DNA of 64,000 nt, taken from positions 5,119,718-5,183,717 of the forward strand of contig NC_085053.1 of assembly GCF_963662255.1 (NCBI RefSeq), read 5' to 3'. The notes beneath the pieces are model-generated. The model searched no databases and had not been told where the DNA came from. It saw only the letters and a list, made by a program, of their open reading frames with translations. A program made the translations under genes and the position numbers. The stretch comes from Cinclus cinclus (lineage: Eukaryota > Chordata > Aves > Passeriformes > Cinclidae). Position 1 is the first letter of the stretch, and each line of letters opens with the position of its first letter. Positions 9,555-21,600 of the stretch are shown piece by piece.

Positions 9555-12192
9555 TCTCCAGTGATGAAACTCCAGACACCACAGCTCCTGGGAGGTGTTG
9601 GCTGTTCACAAGATGGAACTAGCTGTGGTTAATATATTAGTAATTAAGAACTGTTGCCTAAATCTCACCAGGTAAATGTGCAATGTAAACTGTAATGGTA
9701 GATTCAGTTCCTTGTTCCATCATACATTTCCTAGATCAAGCAGAAGTATGCACTTAGAGAATCCAAGTAGAGGGTGAATCAGGTTTACAAAAAACTAACC
9801 CTGTTGCTCTGTATAAATGAAAAATGATAGTATTTTCTGGGGAGGTCCCTTAAATAAATATAGAACCTTCATTTTCTTCCTCCTAGCTCCTTTAATGCAA
9901 AATGCTCCTGGTATTGGGAAAACCTGCATAAAGACCTTGTATGACAATTCCTGCTTTAAGGGTTCCTTAGCTAAGAGAAATCTTATTTTATTGCAATTAA
10001 TTGGGGGAAAATTAGTTTTAGTGAAGCCAGCATTTCACCATATGCATTGTTTTAGATAATACTGGCTAACTAGCATAAAATGCATACAGATGGTTTCTAA
10101 AAGTTTCAAGACTAGATCAAGGCAGCCTGTAAATAGCTTGGTTCAAGACTGGGGAACTCAGAAATCAATGAAATGCATGGCATTGCTGAGCTGTGTGTAT
10201 GCTGCTGCCTTTGAATCAGTGCCTCCTGATGAGGATTTTCTGTCCAGCTCCAATGCAGTAATTGTTATCTTGGAATTTTAACTATTTCAGCAACAGTTAC
10301 ACCTAGGCAAGCCTTGTGGGTTATCTTGTAGATACTAGCAAGTTATCAAAATTATTGCTAATCAGGATTTTTAGATTATAAACAAAGAGCTTTCCATTGT
10401 GAAAGATTCTCCTGGGGATGTTGGCCAGTTTAATTTTTACTTGACATGAGAAAGGTGGAAGGAGGAAATGAATTCTGGTAAGGCTAATAAAGATAATTTG
10501 TATATGAAATGTGATGCTTACTTGGACCTGAACTACAACAGAAAAAACAATAAAAGCATTTTAATACCAATGCAAATTTCTTTTTTGTTTGAAGGCAGTA
10601 GAATACAAAGAAAAAATAAATCCTTTGGTTCTAAAGCATAATCAAGTATGTACTGGAATATCTTTATTAAAGGCAACTCTGAGAAAGGTGTCTTGACTAC
10701 TGCTGCCTCACCTGTGTATTCTGTTTTTGCATGTTTGGGAAAAAAGAGCTGCTTTTAGTATTTTAAGTATATTTTGAAAGACAGTGTTGATCTTCTGTGC
10801 TCAGCATTGCTCAGGTGGGGCCTCCTGGAGGAAAGTGGTGGGTGTTGTAGTGGAGGCACTGGGTTCAGCTGCTGTGGGTTTTAAAATTGCTTTTTTTTCT
10901 ATGCCAGTGAGTAGAATCAATAGGCAGGAATCAGAAGGTAGGATGACATCCAAGGGAGGCTGAGGGTTATCCAGAAAATGAGAGTAATTCTGTAACATGC
11001 TTCAGAATATGGTTGGTTTGCAAATTGTTCTGCTGCAGTCTCTGTTAGAAGGAGGAACAGGGATGTGATTAGTAGAAAGGTGCTGTCTTTTGGCTCTCTC
11101 TCATTTTTTGAGAATAGGGTGTGCTTTTGGAGGTAAAATGCAAAATGCTTATTCTTCAGGTGTCTGTAACAAAAAACTCAGCCACAGAAGTAAAGTACAG
11201 CATCTCTGACACCAGAGAAGAAAATTGTCATGAAACACTCTTCCTACAGTTCTTATTTAGTACTTGTGGTGTCAAAAATAGAGCTTGTTGGGAGGTATTA
11301 TTCCAGGGATCCCCTTGCAAAGAACTCTTCCTCTTTTTTCTTCCTCTCTGCAAGTTTATTCAGTGCTTAGTAAATGATCCTTTTCTTTGTGGTGATGGTC
11401 AAATTAATACTTCTATTTAGAACTAAGTAGGTATCAGGGATCTAATTTTCCAATTTGGGTTTGGAAGAAGGCAAAGAAAGAAGTTGCTTTCAGGTATAAT
11501 ATAGGAGAGAGTTGAAGTAGCATCTGTGCAATAAGAAATTAATCAACCCTGTCAAAGAAAAAATGAGTAATTTGACTTGTACCTAGAGATTGAGCCTTCC
11601 AGTCATCATGACATGAGGAAATATAGTGGATGTAGAAGAAAGCAGGTTCTCACTTGTCTAAGAGTTACAGAACTAACCAAGAGGGGATTTCCTTGTCCCA
11701 TCCTTGTACCATTTTGTACCACTGATAGCATAAGAAAATGAGGGCTAAAATGTGTGTGTAAGAGAAAAGGAAAACAACCTTTTCAAGACCTGTTTCCTGA
11801 CTACTGCATAACTCTAGCTCAGGTTTCTTTGTAGGTTTATCCTTTTCCTACCTGTGTAATACTCCAAAGCTTTCAGTCTGAGAAAACTCCACTGTGGCTG
11901 ATGCTGAGCTTTGTTAGCTCATGTCCATGATTGCAGATAGATATTTATTTTAATATGTAAGAGTGCAGAGGAATGGTTTGGACTTCTACATCTGAAAATC
12001 AGGTTTTTCTTAAGTTCTAAAATTGAGAATTCTTCCAGTTCTAAAATTTATGATATGAAATAGTTTTACAGAATCATTATTTTCTGTGCCATGGGGTCTT
12101 AAAAGTTTTAAAAGCCTCAGTGGTCTTGGTCACTGAGGTTTATAATTCCTCACATCTGAGGGCAGCATTTGGTGTGTAAAGTTGTGACAGGT
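9555..12192. other. ODR4 3' UTR and intergenic sequence
   Basis: Sequence after the ODR4 stop has AATAAA-type poly(A) signals on the + strand at 9853, 10549 and 10615; which is used cannot be told. The rest is unique AT-rich DNA with short open frames that I take as chance. Confidence 0.5.
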
Positions 12193-12764
12193 TGTGATAG
12201 TTTGACCCCAGCTGGCAACGAAGCACCAGACAGGGCTTGTTCACTTCTCTGGGGCAAGGGGCAGGAGGGTTGGAACAAAGATTAAACTGTTGGGTTGCAA
12301 TAAGAACAGTTTAATAATTGAAATAAAGTACAGTATAATAGTATTAGTAAGAATAATAATGAAAAGGGAGATAACAAAGAGAGAGGGGAGTACCAGCCAT
12401 CCAGGTGAGTGATGACAGTGCAGTCCCTCACCACCCAGCCACTGATGCCCAGCCTGTCCCCCAGCAGCCCTCAGCCCCTCCTGGCCAGCTGCCCCTGCTC
12501 ACACACTGGGTATGACATCCCATGGTGTGGGATATCCCTCTGGCCCAGGGGGTTCTGCTTTCCTGGCCATGCTCCATCCCAGCTTCTGGTGCAGCTCCTC
12601 GCTGGCAGAGCCTGGGACACTGCAGAGTCCTTGTCTTGGGGAAAGCTCTGCTCAGCAGCAGCTGAAGCATCAATGTTTTATCAAAATGATTCTGTACTGA
12701 ATCCAAAACACAGCCCTGTCGTCTGCTGGGAGGAAAAATAACTGTCCCAGCTGATAGCAGGACA
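12193..12764 (-). mobile_element. solo LTR of an avian endogenous retrovirus (antisense)
   Basis: This block of about 570 bp starts TGTGATAGTTTGACCCCAG and ends CAGGACA on the + strand. It follows, in order, the pattern of a common avian ERV LTR read backwards: GACCCCAGCTGGCAAC, TAAGAACAGTTTAATAATTG, an AATAAAGTA run with AATAATAATGAAAAGG, TGATGCCCAGCCTGTCCCC, GACATCCCATGG, GGATATCCCTCTGGCC and a terminal AACTGTCCCAGCTG. It has TG...CA ends on the + strand, but I find no clear target duplication. It lies between the convergent ODR4 and PDC genes and is diverged. The open frames inside it are chance. Confidence 0.8.
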
Positions 12765-15070
12765 CTAGCATCTACCAGAGGCTTTGCTCTCAGTCTGAGT
12801 AGCAGTGACACCAGTGATAATTTGTTCCCTCCTCTGCTCCATCAGAATGTTTGGGGATTCAGGGTCTCTGTGACTTTGAATCAAAAGGAAGAGCAACCAC
12901 AGCCCAGGGTAGTAGGAAGGCTGTTCCCATGTGCTTACTGAGGCATTTACTCTTTGCTACTCAAAACCCTTCATACAGTAATAAATGTTCGAGTCAAATC
13001 TTGCTTTTTGTCTTTAAGGTTGGGTTTTTTCCTGTAGAAACTGATAACTGCTGTGATCAGAATTCTATTTGCAACTTCTTTAGTCATAAGCTTCTGTTGA
13101 GGCTTGGTGCCACATGTGTTTGTTCTTTGGCTTTGTTTTTTTTCTAATTACAGGTTGAAGAAAATCCTGCTTAAGCATGTTTAATCTGTCTCTTAAATTG
13201 AAGTTTCAACTTACTTCTTAGAGTAGCTACAGGTGCAGATTCTGTGGTGTTGCTATTGGGGTTTTGTGCTTTCAGCCTTGTTCTCAAAAAAATGAAGCTT
13301 ATGTGATGAAGCTGCTAATGCAGCCTAATAGCTTTTAAAACAAGTTGGATAAAGAGGGAAAGTTCTCACAGAAGTTAACTTCCTGCAACTTACATGGGGA
13401 TTTTTTTGGTGTGCAGAGGATAAAAATTTTTCATGTCAAAACATGTCATTAAAATGCAAGAGAAATATTATCCTGCTACTCAGGTAACTGAGTTACTTTT
13501 GTGATGGACAAAAGATAAGAGTCAGTATTTTCTACCTAAACTCCTATAAGATCATTGGATTTTTATGCTGTTTGGTGTATCTGCAAATGGTAGATCTGCA
13601 AATATTCTGAAGAGAGACAAATGTTAGGATGAAGGTGACTACCTGAGGGGTGAAGTTCATGCTTCAGTAAGAGGAGAGAGGACTGCTCCAAGGGAAAAGC
13701 TTTATTCCCCCTGAACTTCCATCAGAAAGACTTGGGACAATCTCTCACTCAGCAATTTACGACATGGAAATCATGACGTTTTGGGAACCTACTGTTTGAA
13801 GTCTTGGTGTAATAAAGTCATGAATTGTTTTACAGGTTAGAGAAGATTGTAAGAGAGATAAGGAACTTCATTTGTACTGCTTAGTGTACATGACGTGAGG
13901 TTTCTGGACCTCTGTTAAAATAGTCATTCATGGCAAAATAATGATAAAAGTAGTGATTCAGTAGCATTTTGTTAGTTACTAAAAAAGAATTAAAAAAAAG
14001 TTTTTTAACATTTTGTTCATCTCAAATATTATCAGATAACCTGTACTCTTAAGAATTTTAGTAAGATACAGATACTTCCATCCCCAGTCAAATCCAGCCT
14101 TTAGCTTTGCCAGTGTGCAGAAGTCACTGAAGTGCTTCTAATGTTTTGTATTAGAGAGGAATGTTTATAGTGAGTTTACCCCATGTCTTCTTCTCAGTCA
14201 GACTGTTAAACTGAGAACTGTAGTTCTCAGCAGCTTCCCTTTAACAAAACTTAGAACTTTGACTTCAGTAAATATCTAGTGAGCACTTACTAATATTTCA
14301 CAAGTTTTTAAGGATAAGGTTATGTACTACCAATATATTTCACGCTTCCAATGGCAGGTTTTGAGCGCTGATAAGCTTTATTCAGGGTTATTACATAAGC
14401 ATAACATACTTTTCCAGGAACTCGCAGGCATTTTAAATGCTGCTGCTCAGCATAGGGAGCACTGTTGAACTGAAATTAGCTGATGCCATGTCTGTGTCAG
14501 CTCTTTGGATGAAAAACTTACGGAAGCACTGATCTAACTTCTCGCTTTGCATCAGTATTGAGTATTAAATGTGGAATAAAACAATGCCCTAGATACTTGA
14601 GCCATTTAGGAATGCAAAGACTTTGGGCTATTTGTCTGCCCTTAAAATTCCTTGTTCTTGCCAAATTGGTAGAAGTAAATCAGGAGCCAGGACTTGCTGT
14701 AACTCCAGAGCATGGAGATGGCTTTTTGTGTGCTCAGAGGGATGGGCTAATCCTGTTCCCACTGAGATGAAGGACTTGTGCTTTGTGGAGACAGGCATGG
14801 GCCCTCAATTTTTAATTTGTTTTTCCTATATTTCTTAAATATCACTGCTGTTCTTCCTATTACTCATGGCTGGCATAGAAATATATACAAGACTGCCAGC
14901 TGTATGTGTTGTAAGTAAAATTCACATGCTAACAGTTAAACAATTTTTATATCTTCATTTTTTAGAAGTAAGTCAGCAAAGACAGCCTTCTCTAAGTGGG
15001 ATGGGTGTTACTGACATTCATTTACAGCTGAATGAAGAGGAAAAGGAGGCAGTGAGGGCTCTGACTCTAG
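12765..15070. other. intergenic sequence and probable PDC 3' UTR
   Basis: No coding exon is recognised here. On the minus strand, AATAAA at 14377-14382 is a plausible poly(A) signal for PDC, which would give a 3' UTR of about 0.7 kb. The remaining sequence is unique and AT-rich. Confidence 0.45.
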
Positions 15071-15595
15071 TTATTCAACATCTGGCTCATCCGTGCCATT
15101 TCCCAGTGTCGGAAGCTCCCTCTCAGGTAGCAGCCCATACTCATTGAGGAAAGCCTCCACATCTACAGCAAAAAACTCCTCATTGAACTGTTCAGAAACG
15201 CTAATGAAATTGCTCAGGAGCTCCCCCGCCTTGTAGACCAGTAGGGAGGGGAGCACCTTGCTGGAGAAGCGATCCCCGGCCCCCGTGCTGGAGGCCTTGA
15301 TCTTGCAGAACTTGACCGTGGGGTACTCGGCTGCCAGGCAGGTCAGGCTGCTGTTGAGGGCCTCGCAGCCCTTGACGCCGTCCTCATAAATGTGCACGAT
15401 GACCGTGGTGGTTTTGTGCTCTTTCTCCACGGCCTCCAGGAACTGTTCCCCGTTCTGCAGCTCGCACAGGAAGCCAAACTTGGGCCCAAAGCTGAGTCGC
15501 TGGTGCATGTCCTGCATGCAGCGCTTGCGGTACTGCTGTAGGCAGCTTTCGTCCTCCTGCGCGGCATGAATCAACTCGTACTCCTGCATGCTCAT
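15071..15595 (-). CDS. PDC: PDC last coding exon (thioredoxin-like domain)
   Basis: This exon has 525 coding bases in phase 0, running from ATGAGCATGCAGGAG just after acceptor ATCCACAG to the TAA at the low-coordinate end. It encodes residues 75-248: the PKA-site methionine-serine, the helical linker and the whole thioredoxin-like fold. It is much richer in G and C than the surrounding introns, mainly at third codon positions. Frames overlapping it on either strand are shadows. Confidence 0.97.
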   Translation of the reverse strand: MSMQEYELIHAAQEDESCLQQYRKRCMQDMHQRLSFGPKFGFLCELQNGEQFLEAVEKEHKTTTVIVHIYEDGVKGCEALNSSLTCLAAEYPTVKFCKIKASSTGAGDRFSSKVLPSLLVYKAGELLSNFISVSEQFNEEFFAVDVEAFLNEYGLLPERELPTLGNGTDEPDVE

Positions 15596-18584
15596 CTGTG
15601 GATATCCAGAGAGGGAGGTTAGTGACTGGGAACCCCTTGGAGCTGGATTGGGGACAGACTCACCTGTTGTCTGGAGAGCACCAAAAGCTGAGCCAGAGGA
15701 ACCATCGCTCCTTACAGTGGCTCTGGGAGGTCTTGTTGAGAGACAGGTGAAGATCCTGTCTCAACATTTGCCTGTCAACATGATGATACTGAAGGCAGTG
15801 GCCACATTTGGCAAAAAGTTACAGATCTCTCAGAGTTGATGGAAATTTTGTCAGTAGTGGGGCAGGTTTAATTCCTGTGTTATTGGGGATTTGGTTCCCC
15901 CCGTCTCAGAATTAGTAGATGGTGATGAGTGATGTTCGGGCTCAGAGCTCTATCCTGACTAATAGGTTTTTAAACCTAAAAATTTTCCATTGCATTAACG
16001 AAGGATAGAGCATTGTGGCAGGGAAGGGAGGAAGAAAGGTCAAGCTGTGCTGTGATAGATGTGAAATATGCTGCTGGTTTTACTGAAGTTACCCTTTGCT
16101 TGAGAGAGGACTGGATGAAGAGAATCACAGAGCTGCTAATTAAGGTAGGAAATGTCCTCTATGATAATCAACTCTAACCATTAACCCAGCACTGCCAAAT
16201 CTACCCCTAACCTGTGTCACTGAGCACCAAATTCCTGGGTTTTTTGGATCCTTTCAGGAATGGTGAGGCCATCAATGCATGGGCAGCCAATGTTTGACCA
16301 CCCTTATGGGGAAGAAATTTTCCTGACACCCAATCTAAGCCTCCCCTGAAACAATTTGTGGCCATCTCCTCTCATCCTGTCTCTCGTTCCCTGGGAGCAA
16401 AGCCCAGCCCCTGGCTGTCCCCTCCTGTCAGGAGTTGTGCAGAGCCAGAAGATTCCCCCTGAGCCTCCTTTTCTCCAGGCTGAGCCTCCCCGGCTCCTTC
16501 AGCCACTCCTGGTGTTCCAGCCCCCTCCCCAGCTCCATTGTTTTGCATATGTGTTCTGCCTTCATTGTGAAAGTTACACAGAAATTGAGTGGAAAATCCA
16601 AGATTTTCTACCTTTAAAGAGGCATGTTTTATATGGAGCCAAAGTTAATTCCTTTTTCCTCTCTTACCTTACGGCAGAATCTCTCTCTGGTGTCTTTATC
16701 ATCTCTGCTGAAAGATCTGTGTGGTGAAGACATTTGTCTAAGCATTTCTTTCTTACTCAGGGGTAAGGAATCTCCATCTTCGCTCTCTAATTTGAACTTC
16801 CTCCAGTCATTGATCACACCTTTGGGCCCTAAGAGAGATTAAGTTGGTTGAGAAAGTGGCTGAAATGAGAGGTTTCCTGAGAAATTTATGTTCTTTGCTG
16901 GTTTGTCATTCTGTGCCTGAGTTTATCTGTCCTTGCCCTTTCCAAAGAACTCTAGGAGTGCTGAGAACCAGAGCTTTTAGATCAATGTATCCCAGAAAGA
17001 AAGATAGAAAGAGGGTTTTTTCTCACCTGGATAACTTTGGTGATCTGGTTCCCATCAGGATACTTTGGAAGAATTTTAGTGAACTACATGAGCAGTTAAT
17101 ATGGATGAGGATGTTGAAACATGATAAAACTGCCATGTTGGCCAAAGATGGTATTTTGTAGACAAATATTTGATTTTTTTAATAAACAGGGTATTTAAAT
17201 ATTAATTTAAATATTTGCTAAAATTTAAATATTAAATGAACATAAGGACTCAGAGTAAAACTAAGAATGCAGGACATTTGAGATTATTTTTAAAAACCCC
17301 AAACAATACCTGTTGCACTGGAAGAGTAACCCATAAGGTAAATGATTATTCTGATTGTAATGCAGATCTTGGTCTTTGGAGCTGCTTGATTAAACTGCTT
17401 AAGTTTTGAAATTGGGGAAAAAAATGGTTAAAAAATTCCAGTGCTGTTTTTCAAAATTCAAACATTTAATCTTCATCTCAGATTATAAAGCAAAACCAAA
17501 GAATATTTCAGTGTTTTCAGAGGTGAAGTTTCCTATGGAAAATTTAGAAAAGGCCAGGTAAGCAGCTCTCATTTTGACAAGGAAGATGTGATGAAAGTGA
17601 GATGAGGTATATATATATCTATATGTATGTATGTATATATGTATGTATGTATATAGGTATGTATGTATTTTTCATAGAATGGTTTGGGTTGGAAGGAACC
17701 TTAAAGCTCATCTCATTTCACCCCTTGCCATGGGCAGGGACACCTTCCACTAGCTCTGTTGCTCAGACCCACATCCAACCTGTGTATATATCATAACCTT
17801 GGCCTGCATCAGCCAGGGTGGTTGGGAAAGCACCCCAGAGTTATTGCAAGAACTGCATTCATCATAGCTCCAAGGAAAGGAAGCCTCAGAGCAGAGGGAG
17901 GGAATGATTGGCATCTTGTTACCTGGCAGTGGGGTGGAGGAGCTGTAGAGCTGAACACAATGTCAGTACTTATAAAAATCCTGGTGATTGAGCATTGGAT
18001 TAAAAGGAATTATCATTTTGAGGGAGACCTCTTTTAAAGCTTATAAATGCTGTGCTGTGTTTGCCACAAGGGGCATTTTTAGCACAGACTGTTCCTTCTG
18101 TAAGAAGAAAAAAATAATTTTGCCTTTTTAGTGAAATGTTATCACCTAATTCTAACGTGGGTGTGTGGGTTTTGTTGCTCTTTTGTTGTCTTCTCTCTTC
18201 CCCTGGAGAGCAAAGTGAAGCAATAAACCACAGCAGTGAGGTAATAAACCATCAGGAGCTGTGTTGGGCCATGGCTCTTGGTGGCTTTGTCAAGTGTCCC
18301 CTGCATTTGCCCTTTGCTTCAAGTTTGAGGAGCAACACAATGTTTGGTGTTACCTGCCCTCCATGGGGGCTGTCACTTGCCCCAGAATACCTTCTCACTG
18401 TCTTTGGAACCTGTGTTTTTGTGCAAGAGGTTTGGGCGCTGGAACAACAGGAATTCTGGTCTTCCCTAGTGAACACTGACAGTTAACTTAGTTTTGGGAA
18501 GAAAACCCAGTTAGTTTCCTTGCCTGTGTGTGTTGCTTGTCCTTCAAAGTCTTCTTCCAAGCTGGTGTTGGCATTTTCTTCCAT
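15071..18584 (-). CDS. PDC: PDC, phosducin, complete coding region (three exons)
   Basis: Phosducin is a cytosolic phosphoprotein of rod and cone photoreceptors and of the pineal gland. It binds transducin beta-gamma and is controlled by light-dependent phosphorylation. Coding exons on the minus strand are 18584-18524, 16828-16668 and 15595-15071, and together they give 248 residues (human 246). The protein begins [20 protein letters not shown]. The N-terminal G-beta-gamma-binding helix [13 protein letters not shown] follows, then QMSSP around residue 54 (CaMKII site in mammals) and RKMS with Ser76 (equivalent to human PKA site Ser73). The thioredoxin-like domain carries [34 protein letters not shown] and GDRFS, and the end is [10 protein letters not shown]...DVE. 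The first coding intron has a GC donor. Expression in photoreceptors is known for the family; the promoter and any untranslated first exon were not located. Confidence 0.97.
15596..16667 (-). other. PDC intron with a CR1 insertion
   Basis: This GT-AG intron lies between the second and third coding exons. Donor GTAAGA is at 16667-16662 and acceptor CACAG is at 15600-15596 (minus strand). About 420 bp of it is a CR1 LINE tail; the rest is unique. Confidence 0.85.
16124..16545 (-). mobile_element. CR1 LINE 3' fragment
   Basis: On the + strand it begins AGAATCACAGAG. It then follows the reverse of an avian CR1 tail: AATCAACTCTAACC, AACCCAGCACTGCC, GGGCAGCC, GAAGAAATTTTCCTGA, AATCTAAGCCTCCCCTG, CTCTCATCCTGTC, CCTCCTTTTCTCCAGGCTGA and CCAGCTCCATTG. 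It is truncated at its 5' end, as usual for CR1, and sits inside a PDC intron in the same orientation as the gene. Confidence 0.85.
16668..16828 (-). CDS. PDC: PDC middle coding exon (G-beta-gamma-binding helix)
   Basis: This 161-bp exon enters in phase 1 after acceptor CTCTCTTAG and leaves in phase 0 before donor GTAAGA. With the glycine completed by the preceding exon it encodes [34 protein letters not shown] and a variable basic stretch ending ERFCRK. This corresponds to human PDC residues 21-71, with three extra residues in the variable part. Confidence 0.96.
17607..17670. repeat. TA/TATG microsatellite
   Basis: Alternating TA units pass into imperfect TATG repeats within the PDC intron, directly beside the CR1 fragment that starts at about 17671. 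A microsatellite next to a LINE 3' end is common in birds. Confidence 0.9.
17671..17783 (-). mobile_element. CR1 LINE 3' end fragment
   Basis: The + strand reads TTCATAGAATGGTTTGGGTT, then GGAACCTTAAAG, CCATGGGCAGGGACACCTTC and CCACATCCAACCTG. This is the reverse of the CR1 3' end, truncated after about 110 bp. Confidence 0.85.
18522..18527 (-). promoter_or_regulatory. non-canonical GC splice donor of PDC
   Basis: On the minus strand the exon ends ACACAG and the intron begins GCAAGG. Apart from the T-to-C change this fits the donor consensus. No GT within 40 bases downstream would preserve the conserved THTGPKG join, so a GC-AG intron is the only reading that gives the known protein. Confidence 0.88.
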
Positions 18585-18607
18585 TTCAGTGGCTGGAGTA
18601 GGAGATG
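18524..18607 (-). CDS. PDC: PDC first coding exon
   Basis: The exon runs from acceptor ACTTGCAG (exon begins at 18607) to a GC donor at 18523-18522. The ATG is at 18584-18582 and 61 bases are coding: 20 residues, [20 protein letters not shown], plus one base of the glycine completed by the next exon. The human protein starts [20 protein letters not shown], so the start and the exon end are both fixed by homology. The first 23 bases of the exon are 5' UTR, which implies at least one untranslated exon further upstream (higher coordinates). Confidence 0.95.
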
Positions 18608-21600
18608 CTGCAAGTCACAAAGGGAGAACAGTTAATAACAGGATAGTAAAGACATAAACTTGCAGTGACCACAGCACAGTGTGTAATTTCCTGTAGCTGG
18701 TGAGTATCAGTGAGGATCAAAATACTCATGGTAATTATGGAGCTTGTCATTGACCCACAGAAAGCAATTGGGATATATGTCAGTCTTCTTAAAAATGTGT
18801 CTGGCCAGATTCTCAGGTGAGGGTTCCTTTATTATGCTGTTCCTTCCCAGTCACTGGAGATTATCAGGGACATGGTCACATGATCATGGGAAATAATGGG
18901 TGTAAAACTTCCTGCCATGGAACTGTGTACTGAGTGTTTTCTTACTTTTTATTATTTTAATTTTTTTTTAAATTTTTATATCTGTCTTGGAACTGGGACC
19001 CTATTAGTTTTGCAAATGCTGTAAGTATTTCTTTATAAGGGTTGCCCAAATTGCTCATTTCACATACAGAAAATGGAGCCAAATATTTGAACCTGTTGTG
19101 CAAGAGACCTCTGAACATCCTAGAGCTGGTTGGGCCATGTTTGTTGCAAAACAGCAAACTGATAGTGGTTATAAATCAAAATCACCTTCTTGTTCTGCCC
19201 TTTCCATAAACCAGGCGACCCAGAGCTAGATGACACTCTCAGGGCACTGTGATTCACTAACGCCCTTTTTGTCTCTTATAAAATTTTTGATGGAGAAACA
19301 CATTTATTCTGGGTGTTCCTATGGAGGATATGATCCCAGATCAGTGATGCCACAGCACTACAGAGCAGCAAGAAGTCTTAAGACAGGTGATTTGAGTGTT
19401 CTCATTAAGTCTAGACTAGTTTCAGCTGTTCAGGTGCTAAGTTAAGCTTTGTTTGACTTCACAGTAGCAAAGATGTTCTCATGTCATGACTGCCTTATTT
19501 AAGGGCTGCTCGGCTGTTAGACTGGAATGACAAATAGTGATGTGTGTGCCTCCGTTTTTCCATAGCGCCATCAAGGGATAATGAGGAATAACGGCTGGGC
19601 ATGACACAAGGTATCTGATTCTTGATGTATTTGGATTAAAGCTGTTTAACAAATGTGCTAAGAAGTTGTTCCATGCATGTACCCATGACAATTAGTCAAA
19701 ACTTGTGGGAAACATTACCAGTAAGTTTGGAAGAAAAGCAGGTAATGAATTAAGTGTCATTAGTATAAATTCTCTAGGTTGCTCTATAGATAGGTTGTTG
19801 TCTCTTCATAGATCCAGATTACCAGATCACTTGCTATTCCCTCAGTTCTGAAATAGAAATCTGAAGCTAATCTTTTCTCACTAGGCAAAACTAAGAGTCT
19901 TTGTCATGTCAGGGATGAGCAGATATATGTGCTGGATCAAACCTTTAAGTCATTCCCTTGCCTTACACAGACATTGACAATAAGCTCTTCTGGCCGCTGC
20001 CACTGCTGCAGATTTTCTTTGTTCTGAGGGGAACAAGAGGGTTTGATTCTCCAAGTGCTTTTCTGTTTCAGAGCTTTGAGTTGAGAAGCACGGGGTATGA
20101 AACTCAAGCAGTCAGTTGCAGGCTCAAACCAGAAAACTTGACTGTGCTTTTAGTGAAACATCTCTCTTCCCAGAGGTGGAAATGGATTGCTTAACAAATG
20201 AAAGGTCTCTGTAAAATTTATGTTACTGATCTATTGTGCCCCATAAATCTGTGAAGATTAGATGAATCATAACAGTGTAAAAGCTGTGTTTCACCATTCT
20301 TCTGCAGTGTGGCACGAGGCAACAGCCCTGACGGTCCACAGGCTGGGCGGGTGACCATGGACTGGGAGTGGGAATTCCTAAAGCTTAATCCTGTCCCTGT
20401 GGCTGAGTCGGGCTGTGAGCTGGGAGCCAGGCATGCAAACTGTTCCCCTTTCAGCTCAGTGGGGCTGTAAATCCTTGTCATTCTTATCTCAGCCCTGGGA
20501 GAATGGGGCTGGCCAAGCCAGGTGTTTCCCAACCAGGCAGCTGAGGACAAAGCACAAGGACAGGGTGGTCCCTGGGCAGGTGTTCCAGGCTGAGCTGGGT
20601 CTCCTCGAGGAAAGTGCAGTGGAAGCTCTTGTGTGTCATGTGTGGGCAAAATCAGGCGATCACCTAGGCAGGGAATGCTCCCACATCCTTGTCAAGGGTT
20701 GAGGTGGAGCTCATGTGGCTGGCTGGGGGGTTGCTTTTGGGTGGTGAGAGGTGTTCTTTTATGTGCCAGGCAAGCAGTATTTTCCAAAGTTAAAAATGAG
20801 CTTCCCAATAAATGGGAAAGTGTGGGTGCTGCCAGCTGTGGAGGTTGTTGTTATACAAGTGCCTCTGTGAGGAAATGTCCATTTGTAAGGTTGAGTCAGC
20901 ACAGCAGAGAGTGTCACAGAGTAGGTCAGGATGGCCCAGCACGAGTGTGTCAGATGAAAAGGTGCCACCTGCTTGCCTCTACAGGTATGCTGGGACCTGG
21001 TGTGCCCAGCATGGGGGTGGCTGGAACCCTCCTCTGCATCACATGGCAGCTCTTGCAGGAGCCGCAACCCCATGGAGAGAGGCTCATGTGGGTGCAAGTG
21101 GGTCATAATTTGTTGACTGATAGGGTTGTCTTTTAGAAATTCCTTTAAGGTCACCTGACTGAGGTCATCAACCTGAGTCGGTCTGAAAACATTGTTAGGC
21201 CCAGGACTCCAGGGGCAGTGATTCACTTCATGGGGATGATTGGATTCAGCAGGAATGGCCTTGCGTCCTGGAGAATGCCCCATCCTTGGCCATCCCAACC
21301 TCCTCTACACCTGATTATTTTCCTTTTTTTCTTTTTTTTTTTTTTTTTCTTATTTTAATCATGTAACTGGGCACTCTCCCAATCCCAATATATAACTGGC
21401 TCTGGGTAGGAGCACAGAGTCCCCTAAGATGGTGTTGTGTCACACAGCAGGAAGACGTGCAGTGATGGTGACATGATGATTAATGTCATCACTGGAATTA
21501 GTTATGTCCCCTAGTTCTAAGGAAGCATCCACAGACCTTCCAGCCCATCAGCTGCCATTGGTACTGATCCCAGGCTTCCCCTTTGTACCATTCTGACATT

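Larger units (their letters stand above)
16829..18523 (-). other. PDC intron with GC donor and a CR1 fragment
   Basis: This 1.7-kb intron starts GCAAGG on the minus strand (18523 downward) and ends TTAG (16829). It holds a CR1 tail fragment, a TATG/TA microsatellite and an AT-rich patch near 17190-17240. I see no other exon in it. Confidence 0.85.

Noticed and set aside
12409..12811. Frames of 110 (+) and 127 (-) codons
   Set aside because: Both fall in the antisense solo LTR at 12193-12764.
15343..15567. 74-codon minus-strand frame inside PDC
   Set aside because: It is an alternative-frame shadow of the last PDC exon, caused by its high GC.
20218..21298. Cluster of frames of 95 to 179 codons on both strands
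   Set aside because: They overlap mutually on opposite strands, without splice sites or familiar motifs; they are explained by locally higher GC.
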